DNA of 64,000 nucleotides from Clostridia bacterium (GCA_017536205.1 JAFXHX010000003.1:237503-301502), one strand, 5' to 3'. Shown: positions 33,846 to 44,904, numbered from the stretch's first letter. Program-made: numbers and translations. Notes: generated by a model from the sequence alone, not told the origin.

Positions 33846-36410
33846 ATGGCAAAAAAAGTAATAAATGAAGAACTTACCGCCGAGTTTAAGAAAACTTTGT
33901 CAATGACGAAACTCGTTAACGTTGAAGTCGATAACGAACTTCGCCAAAGTTTTATTGACTATGCAATGGCAGTTAACCGTTCAAGGGCAATTCCCGACGT
34001 TAGAGACGGTTTAAAGCCCGTTCACAGAAGAATACTTTACTCAATGAACGAAATGGGTTTAACGCCCGATAAAGCCTTTAAAAAGTGCGCTGCCATCGTC
34101 GGCGACGTTTTAGGTAAATATCACCCCCACGGCGATAGTTCGGTTTACGATGCGCTCGTTCGTTTAGCGCAAGACTTTTCTATAAACCTTCCACTCGTTG
34201 ACGGGCACGGTAACTTTGGCTCTGTTGACGGCGACCCACCCGCAGCGTATAGGTACACCGAGGCAAGAATGACCAAACTTGCCCTTGAAATGCTCCGTGA
34301 TATCGATAAAAATACCGTTGATTGCAAAGCAAACTTCGACGATACTAGAAAAGAGCCGGTAGTTTTACCCGCAAGATATCCTAACCTTTTAGTTAACGGT
34401 GCAGACGGTATAGCGGTTGGTATGGCAACTAATATTCCGCCACACAACCTTGGCGAAGTTATAGACGGTGCTATCGCGCTTATAGATAACCCCGAAATTA
34501 CCGTTGATGAACTTATGGATTATATTCCCGCGCCCGACTTCCCAACAAAAGGTATTTTAATGGGTAGAAGTGGTATTAGAAACGCTTATAGAACGGGTAG
34601 GGGCAACTTTATTCTTCGTTCTAGGTGCGAAATTGAAGAGTACGACAACGGCAACCGTTCTAGAATTATAGTAACCGAACTTCCTTACCAAGTTAACAAA
34701 GAAAAACTTATAGGTACTATAGTTGAATACGTTAAAGACAAAAAACTTGAAGGCATAGCAAATATTAACGACGAATCTGACCGTCACGGTATGAGAATCG
34801 TTATAGACGTTAAAAAAGACGCTAATCCGCAAGTAGTTTTAAACACTTTATATAAACAAACTAAACTTCAAGTGAGCGACGGTATTATTCTTCTTGCGCT
34901 CGTTGGAACAGACCCCAAGGTTTTAAACCTTAAAGAAATACTTGAAGAATACCACAAACACCAACGTGAAGTTATAGTAAGAAGAACTCGTTTCGACCTA
35001 GAAAAGGCAAAAGAACGTTGCCTTATTATAGAAGGCTTGTTAAAAGCACTTGCCGATATTGATAAAGTTATTTCAATTATTAAAACTAGTAAAGACAGGC
35101 AAGACGCTATGGTTAGGCTTATTGAAGCGTTCGATTTAGACGCAGAAGGTAGGCAAGCAAACGCAATACTTGATATGCGCCTTCAAACGCTTACTAACCT
35201 TGCAGTTAACAAACTTACCGACGAGCATAACGAAATAGTTGCAACCATTAAAGATTACGAAGATATTTTGGCTAACGTTTCTAGGGTTGACGCTATTATT
35301 AAAGACGACCTTTTACTCATTAAAGAAAAATACGCAAGAGAGCGTTACAGCGAAGTTTCCGTTCTTGAAGGCTCTATTGAAGACGAAGAACTTATTCCCA
35401 GAGAAGACGTTGTTATTTCACGCACTCACTTTGGTTACGTTAAACGCCTTCCCGTTCAAGAATATAAGGCTCAACGCCGTGGTGGTAAGGGCATAACCGG
35501 CCACAAACCCAAAGAAGAAGACTTCGTGGTAGATATGTTTATAACTTCTACTCACGACCCGTTATTGTTCTTTACAAGCCGTGGTAAAGTGTACTCTATA
35601 AAGGGATACGAAATACCCGAAGCGCAAAGAACTGCAAGGGGCAGGGCAATTATAAACATTTTACCGCTTGAAGACGGTGAAAAGGTAAACGCAGTTATTC
35701 CTTTAAAAGAAGGAACTTCGGGCTATATTGCAATGGCAACTAGAAACGGCCTTATCAAGAAAACTGCGCTTGAAGAGTTTGCAAGCATTAGAAAAACGGG
35801 TAAAATTGCAATTTCGCTCGTTGAAGGTGACGAACTTATTTCAGTTCAGTTCACGTCTGGTACCGACCAAATACTTATAGGTACTAAAAACGGTAAGTGC
35901 ATAAGATTCTATGAAGGTCTAGACGAAGAAAAGGGCACTTACGGTCTTAAACCCATAGGTAGAGATACGCAAGGCGTTAAAGCAATGGACCTTGATGGTA
36001 ACGACGAACTCGTTGCTATGAGCGTTGTTAAAGATGGTTATAGCGTTTTAACTATTACTTCTAACGGTTACGGTAAACTTTCTTCTATTGAAGATTATAG
36101 GCTTCAAAACCGTGCTGGTAAAGGTATAAAAGCAGGCGCGTTTAACGAAAAAACGGGTAACCTTGTTTGCCTTAAGTTCGTTAGCGAAGAAGAAGACGTT
36201 ATGCTTATAAGCGATACGGGCATTGTAATAAGGGTTAAATCAACTGAACTTTCTAAACTAGGAAGAGATACGCAAGGCGTTATAGTTATGAGGCTTGATG
36301 CGGGCGTTGTTTCAACTGTGGCAGTCGTTCCCCACGAAGACGAAGAAGAACTTTTTGAAGACGGTGAAACGGCTGAAAACGGCAACGAAATCCCCGAAAT
36401 CCAAGAATAA
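33846..36410 (+). CDS. gyrA: DNA gyrase subunit A
   Basis: 854 residues. The winged-helix/tower region contains the catalytic tyrosine in the [11 protein letters not shown] segment (about 135). The quinolone-resistance region reads [17 protein letters not shown], with the serine and aspartate positions of the sensitive type. The C-terminal beta-pinwheel contains the GyrA box QRRGGKG (about 540), the diagnostic motif for supercoiling activity, and the protein ends in an acidic tail ([11 protein letters not shown]). Pairs with the preceding gyrB. Confidence 0.96.
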   Translation: MAKKVINEELTAEFKKTLSMTKLVNVEVDNELRQSFIDYAMAVNRSRAIPDVRDGLKPVHRRILYSMNEMGLTPDKAFKKCAAIVGDVLGKYHPHGDSSVYDALVRLAQDFSINLPLVDGHGNFGSVDGDPPAAYRYTEARMTKLALEMLRDIDKNTVDCKANFDDTRKEPVVLPARYPNLLVNGADGIAVGMATNIPPHNLGEVIDGAIALIDNPEITVDELMDYIPAPDFPTKGILMGRSGIRNAYRTGRGNFILRSRCEIEEYDNGNRSRIIVTELPYQVNKEKLIGTIVEYVKDKKLEGIANINDESDRHGMRIVIDVKKDANPQVVLNTLYKQTKLQVSDGIILLALVGTDPKVLNLKEILEEYHKHQREVIVRRTRFDLEKAKERCLIIEGLLKALADIDKVISIIKTSKDRQDAMVRLIEAFDLDAEGRQANAILDMRLQTLTNLAVNKLTDEHNEIVATIKDYEDILANVSRVDAIIKDDLLLIKEKYARERYSEVSVLEGSIEDEELIPREDVVISRTHFGYVKRLPVQEYKAQRRGGKGITGHKPKEEDFVVDMFITSTHDPLLFFTSRGKVYSIKGYEIPEAQRTARGRAIINILPLEDGEKVNAVIPLKEGTSGYIAMATRNGLIKKTALEEFASIRKTGKIAISLVEGDELISVQFTSGTDQILIGTKNGKCIRFYEGLDEEKGTYGLKPIGRDTQGVKAMDLDGNDELVAMSVVKDGYSVLTITSNGYGKLSSIEDYRLQNRAGKGIKAGAFNEKTGNLVCLKFVSEEEDVMLISDTGIVIRVKSTELSKLGRDTQGVIVMRLDAGVVSTVAVVPHEDEEELFEDGETAENGNEIPEIQE

Positions 36411-36463
36411 TAAGTAAAAACTATATATGCTTGTTCCTATTAGGAATTATTTAAACATTATAA

Positions 36464-36497
36464 AAGACTAACGATATCGTCGTTAGTCTTTATTTTT
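36464..36497 (+). terminator. Intrinsic terminator after gyrA
   Basis: An 11-bp stem between 36464-36474 and 36480-36490, loop TATCG, followed by TATTTTT. Confidence 0.88.
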
Positions 36498-36568
36498 GCG
36501 TTGTAATGCGCACTACTTTAAAATATTTTTACCACAAAGGCATTAGTTTAAAAAATGATAATTTATAT

Positions 36569-36841
36569 TTATCTAAAATACTCTTGAAAACATTTTACAA
36601 ATCTTGCCTTGTTAAAAATGATAAACTTATATTGCTGTCCGTTTATCATAAATACGGTTGCAACGGGAAAAACTATCCATTTCCAAGTTATTTGTTTAAT
36701 TTCTCTTATAGGTAAAACTAAATGCTTATATTTATTTTCAACCGTTAACTTGTTTGTTTTATAGGTGAGTGAATTATTATCAAGGCATAACCATCCGCCT
36801 AGTATTCCGTTATGACATAAACTACAAATAAAATATTTCAT
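36569..36841 (-). CDS. Small uncharacterised protein, possible PH/GRAM-like domain
   Basis: 90 residues. A CxxC near the N-terminus (CSLC, residues 6-9) and a pattern of short beta-like strands (NSLTYKTNKLTV, HLVLPIREIKQITWKWIVFPVATVFMINGQQYKFIIF) ending in a helix (KARFVKCFQEYF) resemble bacterial PH or GRAM-like domains. This is only a pattern match. The ribosome site GGAGATGG lies 4 bases before the ATG, which supports it as a real gene. The local sequence is more AT-rich than its neighbours, hinting at a different origin. It follows the P-type ATPase terminator on the same strand. Confidence 0.6.
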   Translation of the reverse strand: MKYFICSLCHNGILGGWLCLDNNSLTYKTNKLTVENKYKHLVLPIREIKQITWKWIVFPVATVFMINGQQYKFIIFNKARFVKCFQEYFR

Positions 36842-36915
36842 ATAACCATCTCCATTTAATTCTTATATATTGTTAAGTTCATTATAACATAAAATTATTT
36901 TTAATTCAAATTAAA

Positions 36916-36936
36916 AAGGAGCGATAGTCGCTCCTT
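36916..36936 (-). terminator. Intrinsic terminator of the P-type ATPase gene
   Basis: AAGGAGCGA (36916-36924) pairs with TCGCTCCTT (36928-36936). On the - strand the stem is followed by TTTTTAATTT. Confidence 0.85.
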
Positions 36937-36940
36937 TATT

Positions 36941-39490
36941 TTATTTAGTTTTCTTTCTAAATGCGCCCATAACGTATTTGTTAAGGTTAGATAGTGGTTC
37001 AACTATTAAAAGGTTAAACTCGGCAATTACTATTAAAATTAGAACGTAGTGCCAGTTTCCTATATTCATAGGGAATAAAGCCGTTAAACCAAAGAAGTTA
37101 GTGGGAAGGTGTAGTATTGCAGTAGTATCTAAAAGGAACACAATCCAAACGGCTATTGCAATAAACACAATCATAAATATAACTGCTCTAAACACGTTCA
37201 TAGGTTTACATACTTTATATAGGTAAATTAAACCACCAAGCGTAAAGCCAACTATTTTCATAGTCATTATAAGGTTTGCATCTGGCAACACGCCGAACAT
37301 ACTTATAAACTCTACGATATAAACGTTTAATAAAAGTATTAAACCACCCGGTATTGCGTTAGAAAATATCGTGGTAAGGAAATCGCCTTCAACTTTCTTC
37401 TCGTTAGGTTGAATTGAAAGGGCAAGCGATGCAAAGCCTATAACGAAAAGTTCAAGTATAGTTAAGTGACCCGTTTCGAATGGGAAGAAAGAGTTTGTTG
37501 CAATAGAAATAAGCGAAAGTAGCGTTATAAACACCGTTTTCATAAGGAAAAGCGACGCCGACTGTTGAATATTGTTAATAACGCGTCTACCTTCGGCAAC
37601 TACTTTTGGCATTGAATTAAAGTTGTTATCCGCTAGAACTATATGAGCAACCGATTTAGCGGCGTCTGCGCCCGTTGCTACGGTAACTGCGCAGTCGCTT
37701 TCACGCATTGCTAAAATATCGTTAACCCCGTCACCCGTCATAGCAACGGTATGACCACCCATTTTAAGCGCTTTAACAAGCACGCACTTTTGGTCGGGCG
37801 AAACTCTGCCGAAAACGGTATATTTATCTGCAATCGACGCTACTTCTTTATCAGATAAACCTTCAAGGCTTATCCAGTTAGAAGCGTTTTCAATGCCTGC
37901 ACGCTTTGCAATTTCTGAAACGGTAATGGGGTTATCGCCTGAAATTACCTTAACCGAAACCCCGTTTTCTTTAAACCATTTAATAGTTTCAATGGCTTCT
38001 TCACGAATATTATCGCTTAAAATAATTAGGGCAATGGGTTTTAGTGAAGCGGGAAGTTCGCCTTTAGAAGTTATTTGAGCGTTAGAGTGCGCTAGAAGTA
38101 AAACCCTGTTTCCGTGAGTAATTTGGTTGTTTATTTGTTCTTTTATAGGCACGGGTAAATCGCTTATTATAAACTCGGGAGCGCCGAGTGCGTAAGTACC
38201 CGTTTCCGAAAAGGTAACAGCGCTATATTTGCGCGCCGAAGAAAATGGTATTTTCTTAATTACGGTAAAGTCGCGTTTCGGTTCGTATTTAGCGCGAAGC
38301 GCAGAAGAAGTTGCGTTATTATCTTCAAAAACCGACTGCATAGTTCCTATAACGTCTGCAAGCGAGTGGGGGTGGCGTTCGGCAATTAAAATATCTTTAA
38401 TAACCTGCATTCTACCGTCTGTTATAGTACCCGTTTTATCAAGGCACAAACAGTCAACCCTAGCAAGCATTTCAAGCGAGTACATATCTTGAACGAGAGT
38501 GTTTCGTTTAAATAAGCGAATAACGCCAAGCGATAACGCCATAGTAGTTAAAAGTATAAGCCCCGCAGGTATCATACCCAAAATTACGGCGCCCGTTCTA
38601 GTAACAACGAAGTGTTGTATTGTTTCGCCCACCGTTAAAACGCCTTCTTCGGTAGCGTGGTTAAGGTTAACAAGCCCTATGCCTATTGCTATGGGAACTA
38701 TTAGCAAGCCAACCACTTTAACTATACCCGTAAGCGTTTCCATAAGTTGACTGTTGGGCTTTTTGTATTTTTTAACTTGAGTTGTAAGTTTTTGAACGTA
38801 GCACTCTTCGGCAACTTTATCTGCCTTGGCGGTAAGTGCGCCACTCGTTAAGAAACTACCTGCCAAAATAACGTCGCCTTTATTTTTCTTAACGGCAACG
38901 CTTTCACCTGTTAAAAGCGCTTCGTTAACTTCGGCAAACCCGTCAAGCACAACGCCGTCAACGGGTATTTGGTTGCCTGAAACAACCCTAAACACGTCGT
39001 CAAGCACAACTTCTTTAGAAGATATTTCTATTTCAACGCCGTTTCTAATAACCTTTGTAACGGGGGCTTGAAGTATAGATAACTTTTCAATAGAAATCTT
39101 TGCCCTAATTTCTTGGAAAATGCTAATAATTAAGTTAACTGCAAAGGGAATTATAAACGTAAAGTTTGAAATAGACGTTTGAACGAAACTATAAGCCGCT
39201 AAAACTAGCGCGCAAAGTAGGTTAAAAAACGTAAACGTGTTGCCTATAATTATTGCGGGAATAGACTTGCTGTTTCGCGACTTAACGTTGTTAGTAAGCC
39301 CCGTTGCAATTCTATCTTCAACTTGTTCTAGCGTTAAGCCCGAAAGCCCGTTATCGTACCTTTCGGCAAACGCTTGCGTAACTTTTTTCCTGCGCCTTTT
39401 AATTTTAGGTGCTTTATAAGTATTAAGTTTTTCGCCGTTTTCAACCGTTTGAGTATCTTCTATAACGGCGATTTCTTGTTTCTTTTTCAT
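36941..39490 (-). CDS. P-type cation-transporting ATPase (CtpE-like, probable calcium transporter)
   Basis: 849 residues, HAD-type P-ATPase. Actuator-domain TGES lies in EVNEALLTGESVAV (about 190), the phosphorylation motif LDKTGTITDG at about 353, and the hinge MTGDGVNDILAMRESD at about 606. The membrane part of M4 reads GMIPAGLILLTTMALSLGVIRL, close to CtpE-type transporters and unlike the CPC of heavy-metal pumps. CtpE of mycobacteria imports calcium. Ion specificity here is inferred. The first 50 residues are a basic cytoplasmic tail (KIKRRRKK). Single-gene unit. Confidence 0.85.
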   Translation of the reverse strand: MKKKQEIAVIEDTQTVENGEKLNTYKAPKIKRRRKKVTQAFAERYDNGLSGLTLEQVEDRIATGLTNNVKSRNSKSIPAIIIGNTFTFFNLLCALVLAAYSFVQTSISNFTFIIPFAVNLIISIFQEIRAKISIEKLSILQAPVTKVIRNGVEIEISSKEVVLDDVFRVVSGNQIPVDGVVLDGFAEVNEALLTGESVAVKKNKGDVILAGSFLTSGALTAKADKVAEECYVQKLTTQVKKYKKPNSQLMETLTGIVKVVGLLIVPIAIGIGLVNLNHATEEGVLTVGETIQHFVVTRTGAVILGMIPAGLILLTTMALSLGVIRLFKRNTLVQDMYSLEMLARVDCLCLDKTGTITDGRMQVIKDILIAERHPHSLADVIGTMQSVFEDNNATSSALRAKYEPKRDFTVIKKIPFSSARKYSAVTFSETGTYALGAPEFIISDLPVPIKEQINNQITHGNRVLLLAHSNAQITSKGELPASLKPIALIILSDNIREEAIETIKWFKENGVSVKVISGDNPITVSEIAKRAGIENASNWISLEGLSDKEVASIADKYTVFGRVSPDQKCVLVKALKMGGHTVAMTGDGVNDILAMRESDCAVTVATGADAAKSVAHIVLADNNFNSMPKVVAEGRRVINNIQQSASLFLMKTVFITLLSLISIATNSFFPFETGHLTILELFVIGFASLALSIQPNEKKVEGDFLTTIFSNAIPGGLILLLNVYIVEFISMFGVLPDANLIMTMKIVGFTLGGLIYLYKVCKPMNVFRAVIFMIVFIAIAVWIVFLLDTTAILHLPTNFFGLTALFPMNIGNWHYVLILIVIAEFNLLIVEPLSNLNKYVMGAFRKKTK

Positions 39491-39614
39491 TAAACTACCC
39501 TAATTTTTTAAGCGCATACGCGCTAGTAATTATTTATTACAGTAAATTGTAACACCAAATAAACATTTTTTCAACGGTTTTTTGTAAGTTTTCACACTTT
39601 TTCACATAAAAGTA

Positions 39615-39661
39615 TTGACTTTGAGCATAATCAATATTATAATATGAATATATTTTCATAT
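39615..39661 (+). promoter_or_regulatory. arsR-zntA promoter with ArsR/SmtB-type operator
   Basis: TTGACT at 39615-39620 and TATAAT at 39638-39643, spacing 17. Overlapping the -10 box is the inverted repeat ATATGAA (39642-39648)/TTCATAT (39655-39661) with 6-base spacing, the classic form of zinc- and cadmium-responsive ArsR/SmtB operators. The downstream repressor would block this promoter until metal binds. Confidence 0.85.
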
Positions 39662-39665
39662 TCTC

Positions 39666-39974
39666 ATGGGTAAAGTTATGAAGGAAATTAAGTTATCAAG
39701 TAACGAAATAATGGAACTTTGCGCCGATTTTAAAGCGCTTAGCGACGAGGGTAGGCTTAAAATTATACTGCTACTTTTAAGTGGTAAAAAAAGCGTTAAC
39801 GCTATAAGTGAAAGCGTGGGGCTATCGCAGTCGGCAACGTCGCACCAACTTCGCATTTTAAAAGACGCTAGAATATTAAAGTGTGAAAGAGTTGGCAACG
39901 AAAATTATTATTTTTTAAGTGACGAACACGTTAAAACGGTAATACTTACCGCAGTTGAACATTTGGGGTGCTAA
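39666..39974 (+). CDS. ArsR/SmtB-family metal-responsive repressor
   Basis: 102 residues with a winged helix-turn-helix: FKALSDEGRLKIILLLLSGKKSVNAISESVGLSQSATSHQLRILKDARIL (about 22-75), and the family YFLSDEHVKTVILTAVEHLGC C-terminus. The D-E-H-V...H pattern in the last helix resembles the alpha-5 metal site (DxHx10Hx2E/H) of zinc sensors such as CzrA/SmtB. It controls its own operon through the operator that overlaps its promoter. ATG at 39666 is used. ATG 39678 is an alternative, and neither has a strong ribosome site. Confidence 0.88.
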   Translation: MGKVMKEIKLSSNEIMELCADFKALSDEGRLKIILLLLSGKKSVNAISESVGLSQSATSHQLRILKDARILKCERVGNENYYFLSDEHVKTVILTAVEHLGC

Positions 39975-39975
39975 A

Positions 39976-42288
39976 ATGAGTGAAAAAACCGTAATTAAAA
40001 TTAACGGCGAAGTAAGCGATAAAACTTTAAAAGCCGTAAAAGAAAAAGTTGAACTATTAGAAGGCGTAATATCCGTTTCCGTTAAAAACGGCATCGTTGA
40101 CTATGAACTTAACGAGTGGGCTAGCGATTACGATATTATGGTAAGCGTGCTTGAAATTATAGCAGATTTAGGTTTAGACGGAGAGCCCGTTTTCGATGGT
40201 GACGACGTTATAACTAGTGATAGTAGCGTAGAGTTGGGGCATAACGACCACCACGACCATTGTGACGGCGAGTGCAATTATGACCACGACCACTGCGACC
40301 ACGACCACTGCGAGCACGACCACTGCGACCACTGTCACGAACATTGTGAACACGACCACTGCGACCACGAGCACGAAGGCGGGTTTAGTTGTTCTTGTTG
40401 TGACGGCGAAAATAAAACCGAAGAAGAAGCAAGCAAAGAGCGAAAAGGAAAGTTTTTTGAACTTTTAATTTCGCTTGGCGTGTTTATAGTAGGCATAATA
40501 TTATCGTTAATTGAAGCAACCAAAGAAGCGTCTAGTTACGTTTTACTCGTTTCTTTCGTTATAGCAGGTTATGAAACGGTGTTTAATGGCGTTTCGGGCA
40601 TTTTCAAAGGTAAAGTGTTTAGCGAAAACTTGCTTATGACTATTGCTTCACTTTCGGCAATACTTTTAGGCGAAGTTCCAGAAGCCGCAGGTATTATGCT
40701 CCTTAACGGCGTTGGAAGTTTGTTTGAAAGTAGCGCAACTGCAGACGTTAACAAGGTTGTTTCAAGGCTTAAAGCGTTAACGCCCGAAACGGTTACAGTA
40801 ATAGACTATGGGGTAGAAAAGCAAGTTCACGTTTCTAAAGTAAAGGTTAACGACGTTGTTTTAATTAAGGCAGGCGAAAAGGTTGGCGTTGACGGTGTTA
40901 TCACTTGGGGCGACGCTAGTTTCGATACGTCTGCAATAACTGGCGAAAGCGTTTATAAAGAACTTTCGGTTGGCGATACCGTTTTAGGTGGCTATTTAAA
41001 CGTTAACGGCGCTTGCAAAATCGAAGTTACTAGCGAATATGAAAGTAGTACCTTATCTAAAATAGAAAGTGCCGTAAAACACTCGCTCGATAAAAAGGCA
41101 AAGAGCGAAAAGTTCATAGAAAAGTTCGCCAAAATATACACTCCTTGCGTTGTTATACTTGCACTTTTAATTGCATTTATTCCACCTATTTTTTCTGCAA
41201 GTTACGCAAGTGGGCTTGAAGTTTGGGGCGTTAGAGCCGTTATGCTTCTTTGCGTTTCGTGCCCGTGCGCGCTAGTAATATCAGTTCCACTCACTTATTT
41301 TTGCGGTATAGGCGAGGCCGCTAAACACGGTGCGCTTGTAAAGAGCAGTAAAGCGCTTGAAATACTTTCTAAAACCAAAACGGTTGCCTTTGATAAAACG
41401 GGTACGTTAACGGTAGGAAAACCCAAAGTTTTAAAAGTAATATCTATTAAAAAATATCAAGGAAAAGTGCTTGAAATTGCAAACGAAGTTGAAAAATATT
41501 CTAGTCACCCCTTGGCACTTGCACTTCGTGAAAAGGTTGGCGAGCCATCACAAAATATCGAAAATTATTTAGAAATAGCAGGTAGGGGCGTTAGTGCAAC
41601 GCTTAACGGTAGTGTAGTTTTAGCGGGCAATAAAAAACTTCTTGAAGAAAACGGAGTTACGCCTATTGAAACTAGCGAACTTGGTATGAAATTATATCTT
41701 TCAGTTGACGGCGAGTGCGCAGGCGTTATAGTTTTTGGCGACGAGGCACGCCCAACTGCAAAAGGCGCAATATTAGAACTTTACGACAGTGGCGTTACCC
41801 AAACCGTTATGCTTACGGGTGACAATAAAGAGTATGCTTCAAGCGTAAGAAAAGAACTTAAAATGACAAGGTCTTATAGCGAACTACTTCCCGAACAAAA
41901 GGTTGAAAGGCTTGAAGAACTTTTAGATGAAAAGGGGAAATATTCAGTTCTTGCCGTTGGCGACGGCATTAACGACGCGCCCTTGCTCACCCGTGCCGAC
42001 GTTTCTATCGCAATGGGCGAAGCGGGCATAGACGTTGCTATTGAAAGCGCCGATATAGTTTTATCAACGGGCGACCTTTCAAAAGTTCCTTTCCTTGTTA
42101 AACTTGCAAGGCGCACGAGAGCGATTGCAACGCAAAACGTTGTGTTATCGCTACTAGTTAAACTTCTTGTAATGGTACTTGGAATAGTTGGCGTAACTTC
42201 TAGTTTATGGCTTGCAATAGGCGCCGACGTTGGCGTTTTAATAATTGCAATACTTAACGCAATAAGAAACCGTACTAGAATAATATAA
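39976..42288 (+). CDS. zntA: Zn/Cd/Co-exporting P1B-type ATPase with His-rich N-terminus
   Basis: 770 residues from ATG 39976, one base after the arsR stop. Residues 1-75 look like a heavy-metal-associated domain but lack the CxxC metal site. Residues 89-133 are a His/Asp/Cys-rich stretch with 17 His and 8 Cys, followed by CSCC. Then come the transmembrane CPC motif (SCPCALVISVP, about 427), DKTGTLTVGKP (about 474), the HP motif (SHPLAL) and GDGINDAPLL (about 665). It exports zinc or cadmium from the cytoplasm. The 9-base tandem repeat that builds the metal-binding tail lies at about 40240-40374. Confidence 0.92.
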   Translation: MSEKTVIKINGEVSDKTLKAVKEKVELLEGVISVSVKNGIVDYELNEWASDYDIMVSVLEIIADLGLDGEPVFDGDDVITSDSSVELGHNDHHDHCDGECNYDHDHCDHDHCEHDHCDHCHEHCEHDHCDHEHEGGFSCSCCDGENKTEEEASKERKGKFFELLISLGVFIVGIILSLIEATKEASSYVLLVSFVIAGYETVFNGVSGIFKGKVFSENLLMTIASLSAILLGEVPEAAGIMLLNGVGSLFESSATADVNKVVSRLKALTPETVTVIDYGVEKQVHVSKVKVNDVVLIKAGEKVGVDGVITWGDASFDTSAITGESVYKELSVGDTVLGGYLNVNGACKIEVTSEYESSTLSKIESAVKHSLDKKAKSEKFIEKFAKIYTPCVVILALLIAFIPPIFSASYASGLEVWGVRAVMLLCVSCPCALVISVPLTYFCGIGEAAKHGALVKSSKALEILSKTKTVAFDKTGTLTVGKPKVLKVISIKKYQGKVLEIANEVEKYSSHPLALALREKVGEPSQNIENYLEIAGRGVSATLNGSVVLAGNKKLLEENGVTPIETSELGMKLYLSVDGECAGVIVFGDEARPTAKGAILELYDSGVTQTVMLTGDNKEYASSVRKELKMTRSYSELLPEQKVERLEELLDEKGKYSVLAVGDGINDAPLLTRADVSIAMGEAGIDVAIESADIVLSTGDLSKVPFLVKLARRTRAIATQNVVLSLLVKLLVMVLGIVGVTSSLWLAIGADVGVLIIAILNAIRNRTRII

Positions 42289-42293
42289 TAAAA

Positions 42294-42345
42294 AACCCCT
42301 ACTGTGTAGGGGTTGTAAATTAAAAAGCAAGGCGTTTGCCTTGCT
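42294..42345. terminator. Two back-to-back terminators between zntA and leuS
   Basis: AACCCCTAC (42294-42302)/GTAGGGGTT (42306-42314) ends zntA. GCAAGGC (42327-42333)/GCCTTGC (42338-42344), flanked by A-run and T-run, can work on both strands and ends leuS. Confidence 0.85.
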
Positions 42346-42349
42346 TTTA

Positions 42350-44779
42350 TTATGCAATAATGTTAACTAGTCTACCTTTAATAACGATTACTTTTTTAAC
42401 TTGCTTGCCGTCAAGCGCTTTAATAACTTGGTCGCTTTCAAGTGCAATTTTTTCAATAAGTTCGTTATCGGCGTCGCCAGGAACTAATATTTTCGCTCTT
42501 ACCTTTGAGTTGATTTGAACTGCAAGTTCAACTTCATCTTTAACAAGCGCGCTTTCGTCGCAAACGGGATATTCGGCGTTAAATACCGATTTTTTACCAC
42601 CGATTTTCGACCATAATTCTTCGGCAAAGTGTGGAGCGCAGGGCGCAAGTAAAAGCACTAAATCTTTAACGCACTCTTTCATAAACTGAACGTTTTTAAC
42701 TTCAAGCGCATCGTACTTATAAAGCGCAGAAACGTATTCCATTATACGAGCAAGCGCAGTGTTGAAAGAAAAAGCGTCCATATCACGGTCAACCGACTTT
42801 ATAGCGTAGTTGCGCGCGTAGTTGAGTTCCTTTTCGTTTCTTTGCATTTCTTGATACTTTCCGTTTTTAAGCGAGTGGGTAGAAAGAACGATTTTTTCAA
42901 CTCTATCAAGGAACTTGTTAATCGACTTAATACCACCGTCGTTCCAAGGGCCACCTTCGGTGTACGAGAAACCGAACATCAAGTACATTCTAAACACGTC
43001 GCTACCGAACTCTTTAACGTAATCGTCGGGCGAAATAACGTTTCCACGAGATTTACTCATACGGTTGCCGTCAGGTCCTAAAATAACGCCTTGGTGAACG
43101 AGCGATTTAAACGGCTCGCTAAAATCAAGGTAGCCAAGGTCACGGAGCGCTTTAGTAATAAAGCGAGAATAAAGTAGGTGCATACAAGCGTGTTCTGCAC
43201 CGCCAACGTATTTGTCAACGGGAAGCATCTTGTTGATTTTTTCTTTATCGAAGGCTTCTTTTGCGTTGTTTGCATCGGGATAGCGCAAGAAATACCAACT
43301 TGAACATACGAAGGTGTCAAGCGTATCGGGGTCACGGCGGGCGGGTTTGCCACATTTAGGACACTTAACGTTCATAAACTCTTCGCATTTTGCAAGGGGT
43401 GACTTTCCGTCCGGCTTAAACTCAACGTTGTATGGAAGTTTAACGGGTAAATCTTCTTCGGGAACGGGAACTATACCACAATGTTCGCAGTGAATAATGG
43501 GTATAGGTGCGCCCCAGTAGCGTTGGCGTGAAACAAGCCAGTCACGAAGCCTATAATTAACTTTAAATCCACCTAAATCGCGTTTTGCAAGGTCGGAAAG
43601 AATTGCTTTTCTTGCTTCTTCGCAAGTAAGCCCGTCGTAAGAAACGCTGTTAACAAGCGTACCGTCGCCCGTAAAGGGAAGGTCGTCGTTACCACAAGCG
43701 CCTTTAATTACACGGGTAATGGGAAGATTATATTTGTTAGCAAACACGAAGTCGCGTTCGTCGTGCGAGGGAACGCCCATAACCGAGCCCGTGCCGTAAG
43801 AATATAAAACGTAATCGCTAATCCAAACGGGAACTTTTTGGTTGTTTACGGGGTTAATGCAGTAAGCGCCCGTAAATACGCCCGTTTTCTCTCTATCGAG
43901 AGAAAGGCGTTCAATTTCCTTAGTTTTAGAAGTTTCTTCTATATACTTTTCAACTTCTTGAAGTTGCTTTTTAGTGGTAATTTTCTTAACGAGTGGGTGT
44001 TCGGGGGCAAGAACGACGTAAGAAACGCCGTAAACGGTATCTGCACGGGTGGTGAAAACCTTAATAGTTTCATCAAAACCATCAAGTTTAAAGGTAATTT
44101 CGCCACCAACCGATTTGCCTATCCAGTTCCTTTGCATAGCCTTTGTTTTTTCGGGCCAGTCAAGGTCGTCAAGACAAGTTAAAAGTTCTTCAGCGTAGTC
44201 GGTAATTTTAAAGAACCATTGAGTAAGGTCTTTTTGTACTACCGTTGACTTACATCTTTCGCAAAGACCTTGAACTACTTGCTCGTTAGCAAGAACGGTT
44301 TGACAGTCTGGGCACCAGTTAACGGGTGCTTCTTTGCGGTATGCAAGGTTGTTTTTGTAAAGTTGTAAAAAGAGCCATTGCGTCCACTTATAATAGTCGG
44401 GCATGCAAGTTTTAATTTCAGCCGACCAGTCGAACATAGCGCCCATTTCACGAAGGGTATTTTCCATCGTTTCAATGTTTTTAACGGTACTGTCTTCTGG
44501 GTGAACGCCCGTTTTTATAGCGTAGTTCTCTGCGGGAAGACCGAACGCGTCAAAACCCATAGGTTGAAAAATCTCACACCCTTTCATTTTTTTGTACCTA
44601 GCAAAACTATCGGTAGGGCCGTAATTATACCAGTGACCAACGTGAAGTTTAGCAGCAGAGGGGTAAGAAAACATTTCTAAAACGTAGTACTTGTTATCAA
44701 TATTTTTCTTGTCGAAAACGTGAAGTTTATCTTTTTCCCATTTTGCTTGCCACTTTTTTTCAATTGCTTTCATATCCAT
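42350..44779 (-). CDS. leuS: Leucyl-tRNA synthetase
   Basis: Charges tRNA-Leu with leucine and hydrolyses mischarged products. 809 residues, typical of the bacterial form. The HIGH motif appears as [11 protein letters not shown] (about 45). Zinc-type cysteines CPDC...CERC lie at about 157-180, the CP1 editing domain at about 220-410 (T-rich [15 protein letters not shown]), and the KMSKS loop as RMSKSRGN (about 570). The anticodon-binding and C-terminal domains follow. AAGGAG ribosome site. No T-box was found in the upstream 240 bases. On the - strand TATAAT lies at + 44824-44829. Confidence 0.97.
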   Translation of the reverse strand: MDMKAIEKKWQAKWEKDKLHVFDKKNIDNKYYVLEMFSYPSAAKLHVGHWYNYGPTDSFARYKKMKGCEIFQPMGFDAFGLPAENYAIKTGVHPEDSTVKNIETMENTLREMGAMFDWSAEIKTCMPDYYKWTQWLFLQLYKNNLAYRKEAPVNWCPDCQTVLANEQVVQGLCERCKSTVVQKDLTQWFFKITDYAEELLTCLDDLDWPEKTKAMQRNWIGKSVGGEITFKLDGFDETIKVFTTRADTVYGVSYVVLAPEHPLVKKITTKKQLQEVEKYIEETSKTKEIERLSLDREKTGVFTGAYCINPVNNQKVPVWISDYVLYSYGTGSVMGVPSHDERDFVFANKYNLPITRVIKGACGNDDLPFTGDGTLVNSVSYDGLTCEEARKAILSDLAKRDLGGFKVNYRLRDWLVSRQRYWGAPIPIIHCEHCGIVPVPEEDLPVKLPYNVEFKPDGKSPLAKCEEFMNVKCPKCGKPARRDPDTLDTFVCSSWYFLRYPDANNAKEAFDKEKINKMLPVDKYVGGAEHACMHLLYSRFITKALRDLGYLDFSEPFKSLVHQGVILGPDGNRMSKSRGNVISPDDYVKEFGSDVFRMYLMFGFSYTEGGPWNDGGIKSINKFLDRVEKIVLSTHSLKNGKYQEMQRNEKELNYARNYAIKSVDRDMDAFSFNTALARIMEYVSALYKYDALEVKNVQFMKECVKDLVLLLAPCAPHFAEELWSKIGGKKSVFNAEYPVCDESALVKDEVELAVQINSKVRAKILVPGDADNELIEKIALESDQVIKALDGKQVKKVIVIKGRLVNIIA

Positions 44780-44904
44780 AGCGGAACAACTCCTTATATA
44801 GCGCGATTTTGATAGCGAGATGTATTATAACATAAATTATAAAATAATTAAACTGTTTTTTACCGTTTTTTAACAATTTAATTAAAAAATGCAATTTTCG
44901 GCAC

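Noticed and set aside
40174..40523. Several overlapping open frames on both strands across the His-rich part of zntA, including Thr-rich and Val-rich proteins
   Set aside because: They are by-products of the 9-base GACCACTGC-type repeat read in other frames.
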